From Eutreptiella sp. 'Long Island Sound 2002' (lineage: Eukaryota; Euglenozoa; Euglenophyceae; Eutreptiales; Eutreptiaceae): a stretch of 64,000 nucleotides of DNA. The position numbers were made by a program, and so were the translations under genes. Shown here piece by piece: positions 12,680-25,229 of this stretch. Location: contig OZ038392.1 of assembly GCA_964036045.1 (NCBI GenBank), positions 32,305,087 to 32,369,086 of the forward strand. The letters are read 5' to 3'. How positions within the stretch are numbered: the stretch's first letter is position 1; the number at the start of each line of letters is the position of its first letter. The notes under the pieces are model-generated. The model did not search any database and was not told where the DNA came from. It saw only the letters and a program-made list of their open reading frames with translations.

Positions 12680-15600
12680 CAATCCACTCTTTGCTGCGTG
12701 GCCCCTCGAGTTGGGGTTAGGGACTCACAATCCACGCTTTGTTGCGTGGCCCCTCGAGTTGGGGTTAGGGACTCACAATCCACGCTTTGTTGCGTGGCCC
12801 CTCGAGTTGGGGTTAGGGACTCACAATCCACGCTTTGTTGCGTGGCCCCTCGAGATGGGGTTAGGGACTCACACTCCACGCTTTGTTGCGTGGCCCCTCG
12901 AGTTGGGGTTAGGGCCTCACAATCCACGCTTTGTTGCGTGGCCCCTCGAGTTGGGGTTAGGGACTCACAATCCACGCTTTGTTGCGTGGCCCCTCGAGTT
13001 GGGGTTAGGGACTCACAATCCACGCTTTGTTGCGTGGCCCCTCGAGATGGGGTTAGGGACTCACAATCCACGCTTTGTTGCGTGGCCCCTCGAGTTGGGG
13101 TTAGGGACTCACAATCCACGCTTTGTTGCGTGGCCCCTCGAGTTGGGGTTAGGGACTCACAATCCACGCTTTGTTGCGTGGCCCCTCGAGTTGGGGTTAG
13201 GGCCTCACAATCCACGCTTTGTTGCGTGGCCCCTCGAGTTGGGGTTAGGGCCTCACACTCCACGCTTTGTTGCGTGGCCTCTCGAGTTGGGGTTAGGGCC
13301 TCACAATCCACGCTTTGTTGCGTGGCCCCTCGAGATGGGGTTAGGGACTCACACTCCACGCTTTGTTGCGTGGCCCCTCGAGTTGGGGTCAGGGACTCAC
13401 AATCCACGCTTTGTTGTGTGGCCCCTCGAGTTGGGGACACGGACTCACAATCCACGCTTTGCTGCGTGGCCCCTCGAGTTGGGGTTAGGGACTCACAATC
13501 CACGCTTTGTTGCGTGGCCCCTCGAGTTGCGATTAGGGACTCACAATCCACGCTTTGCTGCGTGGCCCCTCGAGTTGGGGTTAGGGCCTCACACTCCACG
13601 CTTTGCTGCGTGGCCCCTCGAGTTGGGGTTAGGGACTCACAATCCACGCTTTGTTGCGTGGCCCCTCGAGTTGGGATTAGGGACTCACAATCCACGCTTT
13701 GTTGCGTGGCCCCTCGAGTTGGGGTTAGGGACTCACAATCCACGCTTTGTTGCGTGGCCCCTCGAGTTGGGGTTAGGGCCTCACAATCCACGCTTTGTTG
13801 CGTGGCCCCTCGAGTTGGGGTTAGGGCCTCACAATCCACGCTTTGTTGCGTGGCCCCTCGAGATGGGGTTAGGGACTCACACTCCACGCTTTGTTGCGTG
13901 GCCCCTCGAGTTGGGGTTAGGGACTCACAATCCACGCTTTGTTGCGTGGCCCCTCGAGTTGGGGTCAGGGACTCACAATCCACGCTTTGTTGCGTGGCCC
14001 CTCGAGTTGGGGTTAGGGCCTCACAATCCACGCTTTGTTGTGTGGCCCCTCGAGTTGGGGTTAGGGCCTCACAATCCACGCTTTGTTGCGTGGCCCCTCG
14101 AGTTGGGGTTAGGGCCTCACAATCCACGCTTTGCTGCGTGGCCCCTCGAGATGGGGTTAGGGACTCACACTCCACGTTTTGTTGCGTGGCCCCTCGAGTT
14201 GGGGTTAGGGACTCACAATCCACGCTTTGTTGTGTGGCCCCTCGAGTTGGGGACAGGGACTCACAATCCACGCTTTGCTGCGTGGCCCCTCGAGTTGGGG
14301 TTAGGGACTCACAATCCACGCTTTGTTGCGTGGCCCCTCGAGTTGGGATTAGGGACTCACAATCCACGCTTTGCTGCGTGGCCCCTCGAGTTGGGGTTAG
14401 GGACTCACAATCCACGCTTTGTTGCGTGGCCCCTCGAGTTGGGGTTAGGGCCTCACAATCCACGCTTTGTTGCGTGGCCCCTCGAGTTGGGGTTAGGGAC
14501 TCACACTCCACGCTTTGTTGCGTGGCCCCTCGAGTTGGGGTTAGGGCCTCACAATCCACTCTTTGTTGCGTGGCCCCTCGAGTTGGGGTTAGGGACTCAC
14601 AATCCACGCTTTGTTGCACGGCCCCTCGAGTTGGGGTTAGGGACTCACAATCCACGCTTTGTTGCGTGGCCCCTCGAGTTGAGGTTAGTTACTCACACTC
14701 CACGCTTTGTTGCGTGGCCCCTCGAGTTGGGGACAGGGACTCACAATCCACGCTTTGTTGTGTGGCCCCTCGAGTTGGGGTTAGGGCCTCACAATCCACG
14801 CTTTGTTGCGTGGCCCCTCGAGTTGGGGTTAGGGACTCACAATCCACGCTTTGCTGCGTGGCCCCTCGAGTTGGGGTTAGGGACTCACAATCCACGCTTT
14901 GCTGCGTGGCCCCTCGAGTTGGGGTTAGGGCCTCACAATCCACGCTTTGTTGCGTGGCCCCTCGAGTTGGGGTTAGGGACTCACAACCCACGCTTTGCTG
15001 CGTGGCCCCTCGAGTTGGGGTTAGGGACTCACAATCCACGCTTTGTTGCGTGGCCCCTCGAGTTGGGGTTAGGGCCTCACAATCCACGCTTTGTTGCGTG
15101 GCCCCTCGAGTTGGGGTTAGGGACTCACACTCCACGCTTTGTTGCGTGGCCCCTCGAGTTGGGGTTAGGGACTCACAATCCACGCTTTGTTGCGTGGCCC
15201 CTCGAGTTGGGGTTAGGGACTCACAATCCACGCTTTGTTGCGTGGCCCCTCGAGATGGGGTTAGGGACTCACAATCCACTCTTTGCTGCGTGGCCCCTCG
15301 AGTTGGGGTTAGGGACTCACAATCCACGCTTTGTTGCGTGGCCCCTCGAGTTGGGGTTAGGGACTCACAATCCACGCTTTGTTGCGTGGCCCCTCGAGTT
15401 GGGGTTAGGGACTCACAATCCACGCTTTGTTGCGTGGCCCCTCGAGATGGGGTTAGGGACTCACACTCCACGCTTTGTTGCGTGGCCCCTCGAGATGGGG
15501 TTAGGGACTCACACTCCACTCTTTGCTGCGTGGCCCCTCGAGTTGGGGTTAGGGACTCACAATCCACGCTTTGTTGCGTGGCCCCTCGAGTTGGGGTTAG

Positions 15601-17990
15601 GGACTCACAATCCACGCTTTGTTGCGTGGCCCCTCGAGTTGGGGTTAGGGACTCACAATCCACGCTTTGTTGCGTGGCCCCTCGAGATGGGGTTAGGGAC
15701 TCACACTCCACGCTTTGTTGCGTGGCCCCTCGAGTTGGGGTTAGGGCCTCACAATCCACGCTTTGTTGCGTGGCCCCTCGAGTTGGGGTTAGGGACTCAC
15801 AATCCACGCTTTGTTGCGTGGCCCCTCGAGTTGGGGTTAGGGACTCACAATCCACGCTTTGTTGCGTGGCCCCTCGAGATGGGGTTAGGGACTCACAATC
15901 CACGCTTTGTTGCGTGGCCCCTCGAGTTGGGGTTAGGGACTCACAATCCACGCTTTGTTGCGTGGCCCCTCGAGTTGGGGTTAGGGACTCACAATCCACG
16001 CTTTGTTGCGTGGCCCCTCGAGTTGGGGTTAGGGCCTCACAATCCACGCTTTGTTGCGTGGCCCCTCGAGTTGGGGTTAGGGCCTCACACTCCACGCTTT
16101 GTTGCGTGGCCTCTCGAGTTGGGGTTAGGGCCTCACAATCCACGCTTTGTTGCGTGGCCCCTCGAGATGGGGTTAGGGACTCACACTCCACGCTTTGTTG
16201 CGTGGCCCCTCGAGTTGGGGTTAGGGACTCACAATCCACGCTTTGTTGTGTGGCCCCTCGAGTTGGGGACACGGACTCACAATCCACGCTTTGCTGCGTG
16301 GCCCCTCGAGTTGGGGTTAGGGACTCACAATCCACGCTTTGTTGCGTGGCCCCTCGAGTTGCGATTAGGGACTCACAATCCACGCTTTGCTGCGTGGCCC
16401 CTCGAGTTGGGGTTAGGGCCTCACACTCCACGCTTTGCTGCGTGGCCCCTCGAGTTGGGGTTAGGGACTCACAATCCACGCTTTGTTGCGTGGCCCCTCG
16501 AGTTGGGATTAGGGACTCACAATCCACGCTTTGTTGCGTGGCCCCTCGAGTTGGGGTTAGGGACTCACAATCCACGCTTTGTTGCGTGGCCCCTCGAGTT
16601 GGGGTTAGGGCCTCACAATCCACGCTTTGTTGCGTGGCCCCTCGAGTTGGGGTTAGGGCCTCACAATCCACGCTTTGTTGCGTGGCCCCTCGAGTTGGGG
16701 TTAGGGACTCACACTCCACGCTTTGTTGCGTGGCCCCTCGAGTTGGGGTTAGGGACTCACAATCCACGCTTTGTTGCGTGGCCCCTCGAGTTGGGGTCAG
16801 GGACTCACAATCCACGCTTTGTTGCGTGGCCCCTCGAGTTGGGGTTAGGGCCTCACAATCCACGCTTTGTTGTGTGGCCCCTCGAGTTGGGGTTAGGGCC
16901 TCACAATCCACGCTTTGTTGCGTGGCCCCTCGAGTTGGGGTTAGGGCCTCACAATCCACGCTTTGCTGCGTGGCCCCTCGAGATGGGGTTAGGGACTCAC
17001 ACTCCACGTTTTGTTGCGTGGCCCCTCGAGTTGGGGTTAGGGACTCACAATCCACGCTTTGTTGTGTGGCCCCTCGAGTTGGGGACAGGGACTCACAATC
17101 CACGCTTTGCTGCGTGGCCCCTCGAGTTGGGGTTAGGGACTCACAATCCACGCTTTGTTGCGTGGCCCCTCGAGTTGGGATTAGGGACTCACAATCCACG
17201 CTTTGCTGCGTGGCCCCTCGAGTTGGGGTTAGGGACTCACAATCCACGCTTTGTTGCGTGGCCCCTCGAGTTGGGGTTAGGGCCTCACAATCCACGCTTT
17301 GTTGCGTGGCCCCTCGAGTTGGGGTTAGGGACTCACACTCCACGCTTTGTTGCGTGGCCCCTCGAGTTGGGGTTAGGGCCTCACAATCCACTCTTTGTTG
17401 CGTGGCCCCTCGAGTTGGGGTTAGGGACTCACAATCCACGCTTTGTTGCGTGGCCCCTCGAGTTGGGGTTAGGGACTCACAATCCACGCTTTGTTGCGTG
17501 GCCCCTCGAGTTGAGGTTAGTTACTCACACTCCACGCTTTGTTGCGTGGCCCCTCGAGTTGGGGACAGGGACTCACAATCCACGCTTTGTTGTGTGGCCC
17601 CTCGAGTTGGGGTTAGGGCCTCACAATCCACGCTTTGTTGCGTGGCCCCTCGAGTTGGGGTTAGGGACTCACAATCCACGCTTTGCTGCGTGGCCCCTCG
17701 AGTTGGGGTTAGGGACTCACAATCCACGCTTTGCTGCGTGGCCCCTCGAGTTGGGGTTAGGGCCTCACAATCCACGCTTTGTTGCGTGGCCCCTCGAGTT
17801 GGGGTTAGGGACTCACAACCCACGCTTTGCTGCGTGGCCCCTCGAGTTGGGGTTAGGTACTCACAATCCACGCTTTGTTGCGTGGCCCCTCGAGTTGGGG
17901 TTAGGGCCTCACAATCCACGCTTTGTTGCGTGGCCCCTCGAGTTGGGGTTAGGGACTCACACTCCACGCTTTGTTGCGTGGCCCCTCGAG
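12680..17990. repeat. Higher-order repeat: two tandem 59-monomer (2,832-bp) units
   Basis: Rare variants recur exactly 2,832 bp apart: GGCCTCTCGAG at about 13,276/16,108, TTGCGATTAGGG at about 13,528/16,360, and GGTTAGTTACTCACAC at about 14,684/17,516. The first unit spans about 12,680-15,511 and the second about 15,512-17,990. Confidence 0.8.
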
Positions 17991-20900
17991 TTGGGGTTAG
18001 GGACTCACAATCCACGCTTTGCTGCGTGGCCCCTCGAGTTGGGGTTAGGGCCTCACAATCCACGCTTTGTTGTGTGGCCCCTCGAGTTGGGGTTACGGAC
18101 TCACACTCCACGCTTTGTTGCGTGGCCCCTCGAGTTGGGGTTAGGGCCTCACAATCCACGCTTTGTTGCGTGGCCCCTCGAGTTGGGGTTACGGACTCAC
18201 AATCCACGCTTTGTTGCGTGGCCCCTCGAGTTGGGGTTAGGGACTCACAATCCACGCTTTGCTGCGTGGCCACTCGAGTTGGGGTTAGTTACTCACACTC
18301 CACGCTTTGTTGCGTGGCCCCTCGAGTTGGGGACAGGGACTCACAATCCACGCTTTGTTGCGTGGCCCCTCGAGTTGGGGTTAGGGACTCACAACCCACG
18401 CTTTGTTGCGTGGCCCCTCGAGTTGGGGTTAGGGACTCACACTCCACGCTTTGTTGCGTGGCCCCTCGAGTTGGGGTTAGGGACTCACAATCCACGCTTT
18501 GCTGCGTGGCCCCTCGAGTTGGGGTTAGGGCCTCACAATCCACGCTTTGCTGCGTGGCCCCTCGAGTTGGGGTTAGGGACTCACAACCCACGCTTTGTTG
18601 CGTGGCCCCTCGAGTTGGGGTTAGGGACTCACAATCCACGCTTTGTTGCGTGGCCCCTGGAGTTGGGGTTAGGGACTCACAATCCACGCTTTGCTGCGTG
18701 GCCCCTCGAGTTGGGGTTAGGGACTCACAATCCACGCTTTGTTGCGTGGCCCCTCGAGTTGGGGTTAGGGCCTCACAATCCACGCTTTGTTGCGTGGCCC
18801 CTCGAGTTGGGGTTAGGGCCTCACAATCCACGCTTTGTTGCGTGGCCCCTCGAGTTGGGGTTAGGGACTCACAATCCACGCTTTGTTGCGTGGCCCCTCG
18901 AGTTGGGGTTAGGGACTCACAATCCACGCTTTGTTGCGTGGCCCCTCGAGTTGGGGTTAGGGCCTCACAATCCACGCTTTGTTGCGTGGCCCCTCGAGTT
19001 GGGGTTAGGGACTCACACTCCACGCTTTGTTGCGTGGCCCCTCGAGTTGGGGTTAGGGCCTCACAATCCACGCTTTGTTGCGTGGCCCCTCGAGTTGGGG
19101 TTACGGACTCACAATCCACGCTTTGTTGCGTGGCCCCTCGAGTTGGGGTTAGGGACTCACAATCCACGCTTTGTTGCGTGGCCCCTCGAGTTGGGGTTAG
19201 TTACTCACACTCCACGCTTTGTTGCGTGGCCCCTCGAGTTGGGGACAGGGACTCACAATCCACGCTTTGTTGTGTGGCCCCTCGAGTTGGGGTTAGGGCC
19301 TCACAATCCACGCTTTGTTGCGTGGCCCCTCGAGTTGGGGTTAGGGACTCACAATCCACGCTTTGCTGCGTGGCCCCTCGAGTTGGGGTTAGGGGCTCAC
19401 AATCCACCCTTTGTTGCGTGGCCCCTCGAGTTGGGGTTAGGGCCTCACAATCCACGCTTTGTTGCGTGGCCCCTCGAGTTGGGGTTAGGGACTCACAATC
19501 CACGCTTTGCTGCGTGGCCCCTCGAGTTGGGGTTAGGGACTCACAATCCACGCTTTGTTGCGTGGCCCCTCGAGTTGGGGTTAGGGCCTCACAATCCACG
19601 CTTTGTTGCGTGGCCCCTCGAGTTGGGGTTAGGGACTCACACTCCACGCTTTGTTGCGTGGCCCCTCGAGTTGGGGTTAGGGACTCACAATCCACGCTTT
19701 GCTGTGTGGCCCCTCGAGTTGGGGTTAGGGCCTCACAATCCACGCTTTGTTGCGTGGCCCCTCGAGTTGGGGTTACGGACTCACAATCCACGCTTTGTTG
19801 CGTGGCCCCTCGAGTTGGGGTTAGGGAATCACAATCCACGCTTTGCTGCGTGGCCACTCGAGTTGGGGTTAGTTACTCACACTCCACGCTTTGTTGCGTG
19901 GCCCCTCGAGTTGGGGACAGGGACTCACAATCCACGCCTTGCTGCGTGGCCCCTCGAGTTGGGGTTAGGGACTCACAACCCACGCTTTGTTGTGTGGCCC
20001 CTCGAGTTGGGGTTAGGGACTCACACTCCACGCTTTGTTGCGTGGCCCCTCGAGTTGGGGTTAGGGACTCACAATCCACGCTTTGCTGCGTGGCCCCTCG
20101 AGTTGGGGTTAGGGCCTCACAATCCACGCTTTGTTGCGTGGCCCCTCGAGTTGGGGTTAGGGACTCACACTCCACGCTTTGTTGCGTGGCCCCTCGAGTT
20201 GGGGTTAGGGACTCACACTCCACGCTTTGTTGCGTGGCCCCTCGAGTTGGGGTTAGGGCCTCCCAATCCACGCTTTGTTGCGTGGCCCCTCGAGTTGGGG
20301 TTAGGGACTCACACTCCACGCTTTGTTGCGTGGCCCCTCGAGTTGGGGTTAGGGCCTCACAATCCACGCTTTGTTGCGTGGCCCCTCGAGTTGGGGTTAG
20401 GGACTCACAATCCACGCTTTGTTGTGTGGCCCCTCGAGTTGGGGTTAGGGCCTCACAATCCACGCTTTGTTGCGTGGCCCCTCGAGTTGGGGTTAGGGCC
20501 TCCCAATCCACGCTTTGTTGCGTGGCCCCTCGAGTTGGGGTTAGGGACTCACACTCCACGCTTTGTTGCGTGGCCCCTCGAGTTAGGGTTAGGGACTCAC
20601 ACTCCACGCTTTGTTGCGTGGCCCCTCGAGTTGGGGTTAGGGCCTCCCAATCCACGCTTTGTTGCGTGGCCCCTCGAGTTGGGGTTAGGGACTCACACTC
20701 CACGCTTTGTTGCGTGGCCCCTCGAGTTGGGGTTAGGGCCTCACAATCCACGCTTTGTTGCGTGGCCCCTCGAGTTGGGGTTAGGGACTCACAATCCACG
20801 CTTTGTTGTGTGGCCCCTCGAGTTGGGGTTAGGGCCTCACAATCCACGCTTTGTTGCGTGGCCCCTCGAGTTGGGGTTAGGGCCTCCCAATCCACGCTTT

Positions 20901-22640
20901 GTTGCGTGGCCCCTCGAGTTGGGGTTAGGGACTCACACTCCACGCTTTGTTGCGTGGCCCCTCGAGTTGGGGTTAGGGACTCACACTCCACGCTTTGTTG
21001 CGTCGCCCCTCGAGTTGGGGTTAGGGCCTCCCAATCCACGCTTTGTTGCGTGGCCCCTCGAGTTGGGGTTAGGGACTCACACTCCACGCTTTGTTGCGTG
21101 GCCCCTCGAGTTGGGGTTAGGGCCTCACAATCCACGCTTTGTTGCGTGGCCCCTCGAGTTGGGGTTAGGGACTCACAATCCACGCTTTGCTGCGTGGCCC
21201 CTCGAGTTGGGGTTAGGGCCTCACAATCCACGCTTTGTTGCGTGGCCCCTCGAGTTGGGGTTAGGGACTCACAATCCACGCTTTGTTGTGTGGCCCCTCG
21301 AGTTGGGGTTAGGGACTCACACTCCACGCTTTGTTGCGTGGCCCCTCGAGATGGGGTTAGGGACTCACAATCCACGCTTTGTTGTGTGGCCCCTCGAGTT
21401 GGGGTTAGGGACTCACAATCCACGCTTTGTTGCGTGGCCCCTCGAGTTGGGGTTAGGGACTCACAATCCACGCTTTGCTGCGTGGCCACTCGAGTTGGGG
21501 TTAGTTACTCACACTCCACGCTTTGTTGCGTGGCCCCTCGAGTTGGGGACAAGGACTCACAATCCACGCTTTGCTGCGTGGCCCCTCGAGTTGGGGTTAG
21601 GGACTCACAACCCACGCTTTGTTGTGTGGCCCCTCGAGTTGGGGTTAGGGACTCACACTCCATGCTTTGTTGCGTGGCCCCTCGAGTTGGGGTTAGGGAC
21701 TCACAATCCACGCTTTGCTGCGTGGCCCCTCGAGTTGGGGTTAGGGCCTCACAATCCACGCTTTGTTGCGTGGCCCCTCCAGTTGGGGTTAGGGACTCAC
21801 ACTCCACGCTTTGTTGCGTGGCCCCTCGAGTTGGGGTTAGGGCCTCACAATCCACGCTTTGTTGCGTGGCCCCTCGAGTTGGGGTTAGGGACTCACAATC
21901 CACGCTTTGTTGCGTGGCCCCTCGAGTTGGGGTTAGGGACTCACAATCCACGCTTTGTTGCGTGGCCCCTCGAGTTGGGGTTAGTTACTCACACTCCACG
22001 CTTTGTTGCGTGGCCCCTCGAGTTGGGGTTAGGGACTCACAATCCACGCTTTGCTGCGTGGCCCCTCGAGTTGGGGTTAGGGACTCACAATCCACCCTTT
22101 GTTGCGTGGCCCCTCGAGTTGGGGTTAGGGACTCACACTCCACGCTTTGTTGCGTGGCCCCTCGAGTTGGGGTTAGGGCCTCACAATCCACGCTTTGTTG
22201 CGTGGCCCCTCGAGTTGGGGTTAGGGACTCACAATCCACGCTTTGTTGCGTGGCCCCTCGAGTTGGGGTTAGGGCCTCACAATCCACGCTTTGTTGCGTG
22301 GCCCCTCGAGTTGGGGTTAGGGACTCACAATCCACGCTTTGCTGCGTGGCCCCTCGAGTTGGGGTTAGGGACTCACAATCCACCCTTTGTTGCGTGGCCC
22401 CTCGAGTTGGGGTTAGGGACTCACACTCCACGCTTTGTTGCGTGGCCCCTCGAGTTGGGGTTAGGGCCTCACAATCCACGCTTTGTTGCGTGGCCCCTCG
22501 AGTTGGGGTTAGGGACTCACAATCCACGCTTTGTTGCGTGGCCCCTCGAGTTGGGGTTAGGGACTCACAATCCACGCTTTGCTGCGTGGCCACTCGAGTT
22601 GGGGTTAGTTACTCACAATGCACGCTTTGTTGCGTGGCCC
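17512..22640. repeat. Variable-length higher-order units headed by a TTAGTTACTCAC monomer
   Basis: The monomer with GGTTAGTTACTCAC, usually followed by one with GGGGACAGGGACTCAC, recurs at about 17,516, 18,284, 19,196, 19,868, 21,500, 21,980 and 22,604. Spacings are 16, 19, 14, 34, 10 and 13 monomers, all exact multiples of 48 bp. The head monomer appears again at about 24,256 in the next array. Confidence 0.75.
20160..21170. repeat. 8-monomer (384-bp) higher-order repeat marked by CTCCCAATCC
   Basis: The variant GGCCTCCCAATCC occurs at about 20,257, 20,497, 20,641, 20,881 and 21,025. Spacings alternate 240, 144, 240 and 144 bp, giving a 384-bp unit present about 2.5 times. Confidence 0.7.
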
Positions 22641-23000
22641 CTCGAGTTGGGGACAGGGACTCACAATCCACGCTTTGCTGCGTGGCCCCTCGAGTTGGGG
22701 TTAGGGACTCACAACCCACGCTTTGCAGTGTGGCCCCTCGAGTTGGGGTTAGGGACTCACACTCCACGCTTTGTTGCGTGGCCCCTCGAGTTGGGGTTAG
22801 GGACTCACAATCCACGCTTTGCTGCGTGGCCCCTCGAGTTGGGGTTAGGGCCTCACAATCCACGCCTTGCTGCGTGGCCCCTCGAGTTGGGGTTAGGGAC
22901 TCACAACCCACGCTTTGTTGCGTGGCCTCTCGAGTTGGGGTTAGGGACTCACAATCCACGCTTTGTTGCGTGGCCCCTCGAGTTGGGGTTAGGGACTCAC

Positions 23001-23580
23001 GCCTAGCATTTCCACCCTCTTTTCGGCTTTCGAGAAGGTAGTGACGAGGTAGCCACTTCTTATTTTGTCCCCCTTTGTTTGGGGTCCCCGAGAATGCAGC
23101 GGTGACGTCGCACTTCCGCCCTCTTTTGGGCCCTGGAGGAGATATTTTATTTTTGCCCTTCGTGTATCTGACAGTGTTCTTCAAGCAATGCCCTGTTTTG
23201 GTAGTCCGTACACTATGCACACCACACTGTGTTTGTCTGCATACTTTGCATTTGCACATGTTGCACATTGAAGATTGACCTTTGTCCTCTATGTTCTGCA
23301 CACTGCACACTCTGGCAAATGCACACTGTGCACTACATACTGCAGCATGCATTTGGCAAACGAAATACTGTGCAAATGCCCGCTGCCCGCTGCACTGTAT
23401 GCCCAGCACACCCAACACTGCACCCTGTCTACCATGCACTTAATTTTGCGTGCACTCTGCACATTGTACCATGTGCACCCTGCATAGTCATTGCGTTGCA
23501 CTGTCTCGCCTGCAGCGGACACTGCAGTCTTTGCACTACACACAGAATGGTGCCAAGTGCACACTGCGCACTGTGCCCCG
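23001..23580. repeat. Array-border block, copy 1 (border minisatellite plus TGCAC-rich tract)
   Basis: The satellite stops cleanly after ACTCAC at 23,000. About 170 bp of degenerate 46-60-bp units follow, built around CCCTCTTTT...GAGAAGG and GGGGTCCCCGAGAATGCA. Then comes about 385 bp of low-complexity DNA dominated by TGCAC, GCACACTG and CTGCA words. The satellite resumes at 23,581. The short ORFs here are low-complexity shadows. The whole block recurs at 24,650-25,229. Confidence 0.85.
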
Positions 23581-24649
23581 GTTAGGGCCTCACAATCCAC
23601 GCTTTGTTGCGTGGCCCCTTGAGTTGGGGTTAGGGACTCACAATCCACGCTTTGTTGTGTGGCCCCTCGAGTTGGGGTTAGGGACTCACAATCCACGCTT
23701 TGTTGTGTGGCCCCTGGAGTTGGGGTTAGGGACTCACAATCCACGCTTTGTTGCGTGGCCCCTCGAGTTGGGGTTAGGGCCTCACAATCCACGCTTTGTT
23801 GCGTGGCCCCTCGAGTTGGGGTTAGGGACTCACAATCCACGCTTTGCTGCGTGGCCCCTCGAGTTGGGGTTACGGACTCACACTCCACGCTTTGTTGCGT
23901 GGCCCCTCGAGTTGGGGTTAGGGCCTCACAATCCACGCTTTGTTGCGTGGCCCCTCCAGTTGGGGTTAGGGACTCACACTCCACGCTTTGTTGCGTGGCC
24001 CCTCGAGATGGGGTTAGGGCCTCACAATCCACGCTTTGTTGCGTGGCCCCTCGAGTTGGGGTTAGGGACTCACAATCCACACTTTGTTGCGTGGCCCCTC
24101 GAGTTGGGGTTAGGGACTCACAACCCACGCTTTGTTGTGTGGCCCCTGGAGTTGGGGTTAGGGACTCACAATCCACGCCTTGTTGTGTGGCCCCTCGAGT
24201 TGGGGTTAGGGACTCACAATCCACGCTTTGCTGCGTGGCCACTCGAGTTGGGGTTAGTTACTCACACTCCACGCTTTGTTGCGTGGCCCCTCGAGTTGGG
24301 GACAGGGACTCACAATCCACGCTTTGCTGCGTGGCCCCTCGAGTTGGGGTTAGGGACTCACAACCCACGCTTTGTTGTGTGGCCCCTCGAGTTGGGGTTA
24401 GGGACTCACACTCCACGCTTTGTTGCGTGGCCCCTCGAGTTGGGGTTAGGGACTCACAATCCACGCTTTGCTGCGTGGCCCCTCGAGTTGGGGTTAGGGC
24501 CTCACAATCCACGCCTTGCTGCGTGGCCCCTCGAGTTGGGGTTAGGGCCTCACAATCCACGCTTTGTTGCGTGGCCTCTCGAGTTGGGGTTAGGGACTCA
24601 CAATCCACGCTTTGTTGCGTGGCCCCTCGAGTTGGGGTTAGGGACTCAC
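23581..24649. repeat. 48-bp satellite, second array (about 22 monomers)
   Basis: Same monomer family as bases 1-23,000, in the same orientation. It begins at GTTAGGGCCTCAC directly after the TGCAC-rich tract and ends at the same ACTCAC junction as the first array. Confidence 0.95.
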
Positions 24650-25229
24650 GCCTAGCATTTCCACCCTTTTTTCGGCTTTCGAGAAGGTAGTGACGAGGTA
24701 GCCACTTCTTATTTTGTCCCCCTTTGTTTGGGGTCCCCGAGAATGCAGCGGTGACGTCGCACTTCCGCCCTCTTTTGGGCCCTGGAGGAGATATTTTATT
24801 TTTGCCCTTCGTGTATCTGACAGTGTTCTTCAAGCAATGCCCTGTTTTGGTAGTCCGTACACTATGCACACCACACTGTGTTTGTCTGCATACTTTGCAT
24901 TTGCACATGTTGCACATTGAAGATTGACCTCTGTCCTCTATGTTCTGCACACTGCACACTCTGGCAAATGCACACTGTGCACTACATACTACAGCATGCA
25001 TTTGGCAAACGAAATACTGTGCAAATGCCCGCTGCCCGCTGCACTGTATGCCCAGCACACCCAACACTGCACCCTGTCTACCATGCACTTAATTTTGCGT
25101 GCACTCTGCACATTGTACCATGTGCACCCTGCATAGTCATTGCGTTGCACTGTCTCGCCTGCAGCGGACACTACAGTCTTTGCACTACACACAGAATGGT
25201 GCCAAGTGCACACTGCGCACTGTGCCCCG
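24650..25229. repeat. Array-border block, copy 2
   Basis: Near-identical copy of 23,001-23,580, displaced by 1,649 bp. Block plus satellite therefore form a tandem composite unit. Only scattered single-base differences were seen, for example CTTTTTTCGG against CTCTTTTCGG. Confidence 0.9.

Larger units (their letters stand above)
1..23000. repeat. 48-bp telomere-like satellite array, about 479 monomers
   Basis: This is a head-to-tail array with an exact 48-bp period. The GTGG/CCCC junction at position 27 recurs at 22,971, exactly 478 periods later, so there is no net indel. Each monomer is eight hexamers long and contains TGGCCC, CTCGAG (an XhoI-type site), the dodecamer TTGGGGTTAGGG, a variable GACTCACAAT or GCCTCACAAT segment, and the hairpin CCACGCTTTGTTGCGTGG. 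The main variants are A/C after GGG, AAT/ACT, TTGTT/TTGCT, GCGTGG/GTGTGG, CTCGAG/CTGGAG and GAGTTGG/GAGATGG. Several are CpG-to-TpG changes, as expected if cytosines are methylated. Two forward frames and long pieces of the reverse strand are open only because 48 is divisible by 3. Variants are not concentrated at third codon positions in any frame, so I do not call a protein. The array continues beyond the left edge of the window. Confidence 0.97.

Noticed and set aside
1-23000. CRISPR array
   Set aside because: The 48-bp units are contiguous with no unique spacers, and no Cas genes or bacterial context exist.
1-23000. A true telomere
   Set aside because: Telomere-like hexamers make up only 12 of 48 bp per monomer, and the array is followed by more than 40 kb of non-telomeric DNA.
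24-23041. Two overlapping forward ORFs of about 7,660 and 7,671 codons (WPLELGLGTHNPRFVA and APRVGVRDSQSTLCCV repeats) and long reverse ORFs
   Set aside because: They follow from a 48-bp satellite with intact phase. Variants are mostly non-synonymous in the first frame, similar arrays are dispersed, and no start context, signal or domain is present.
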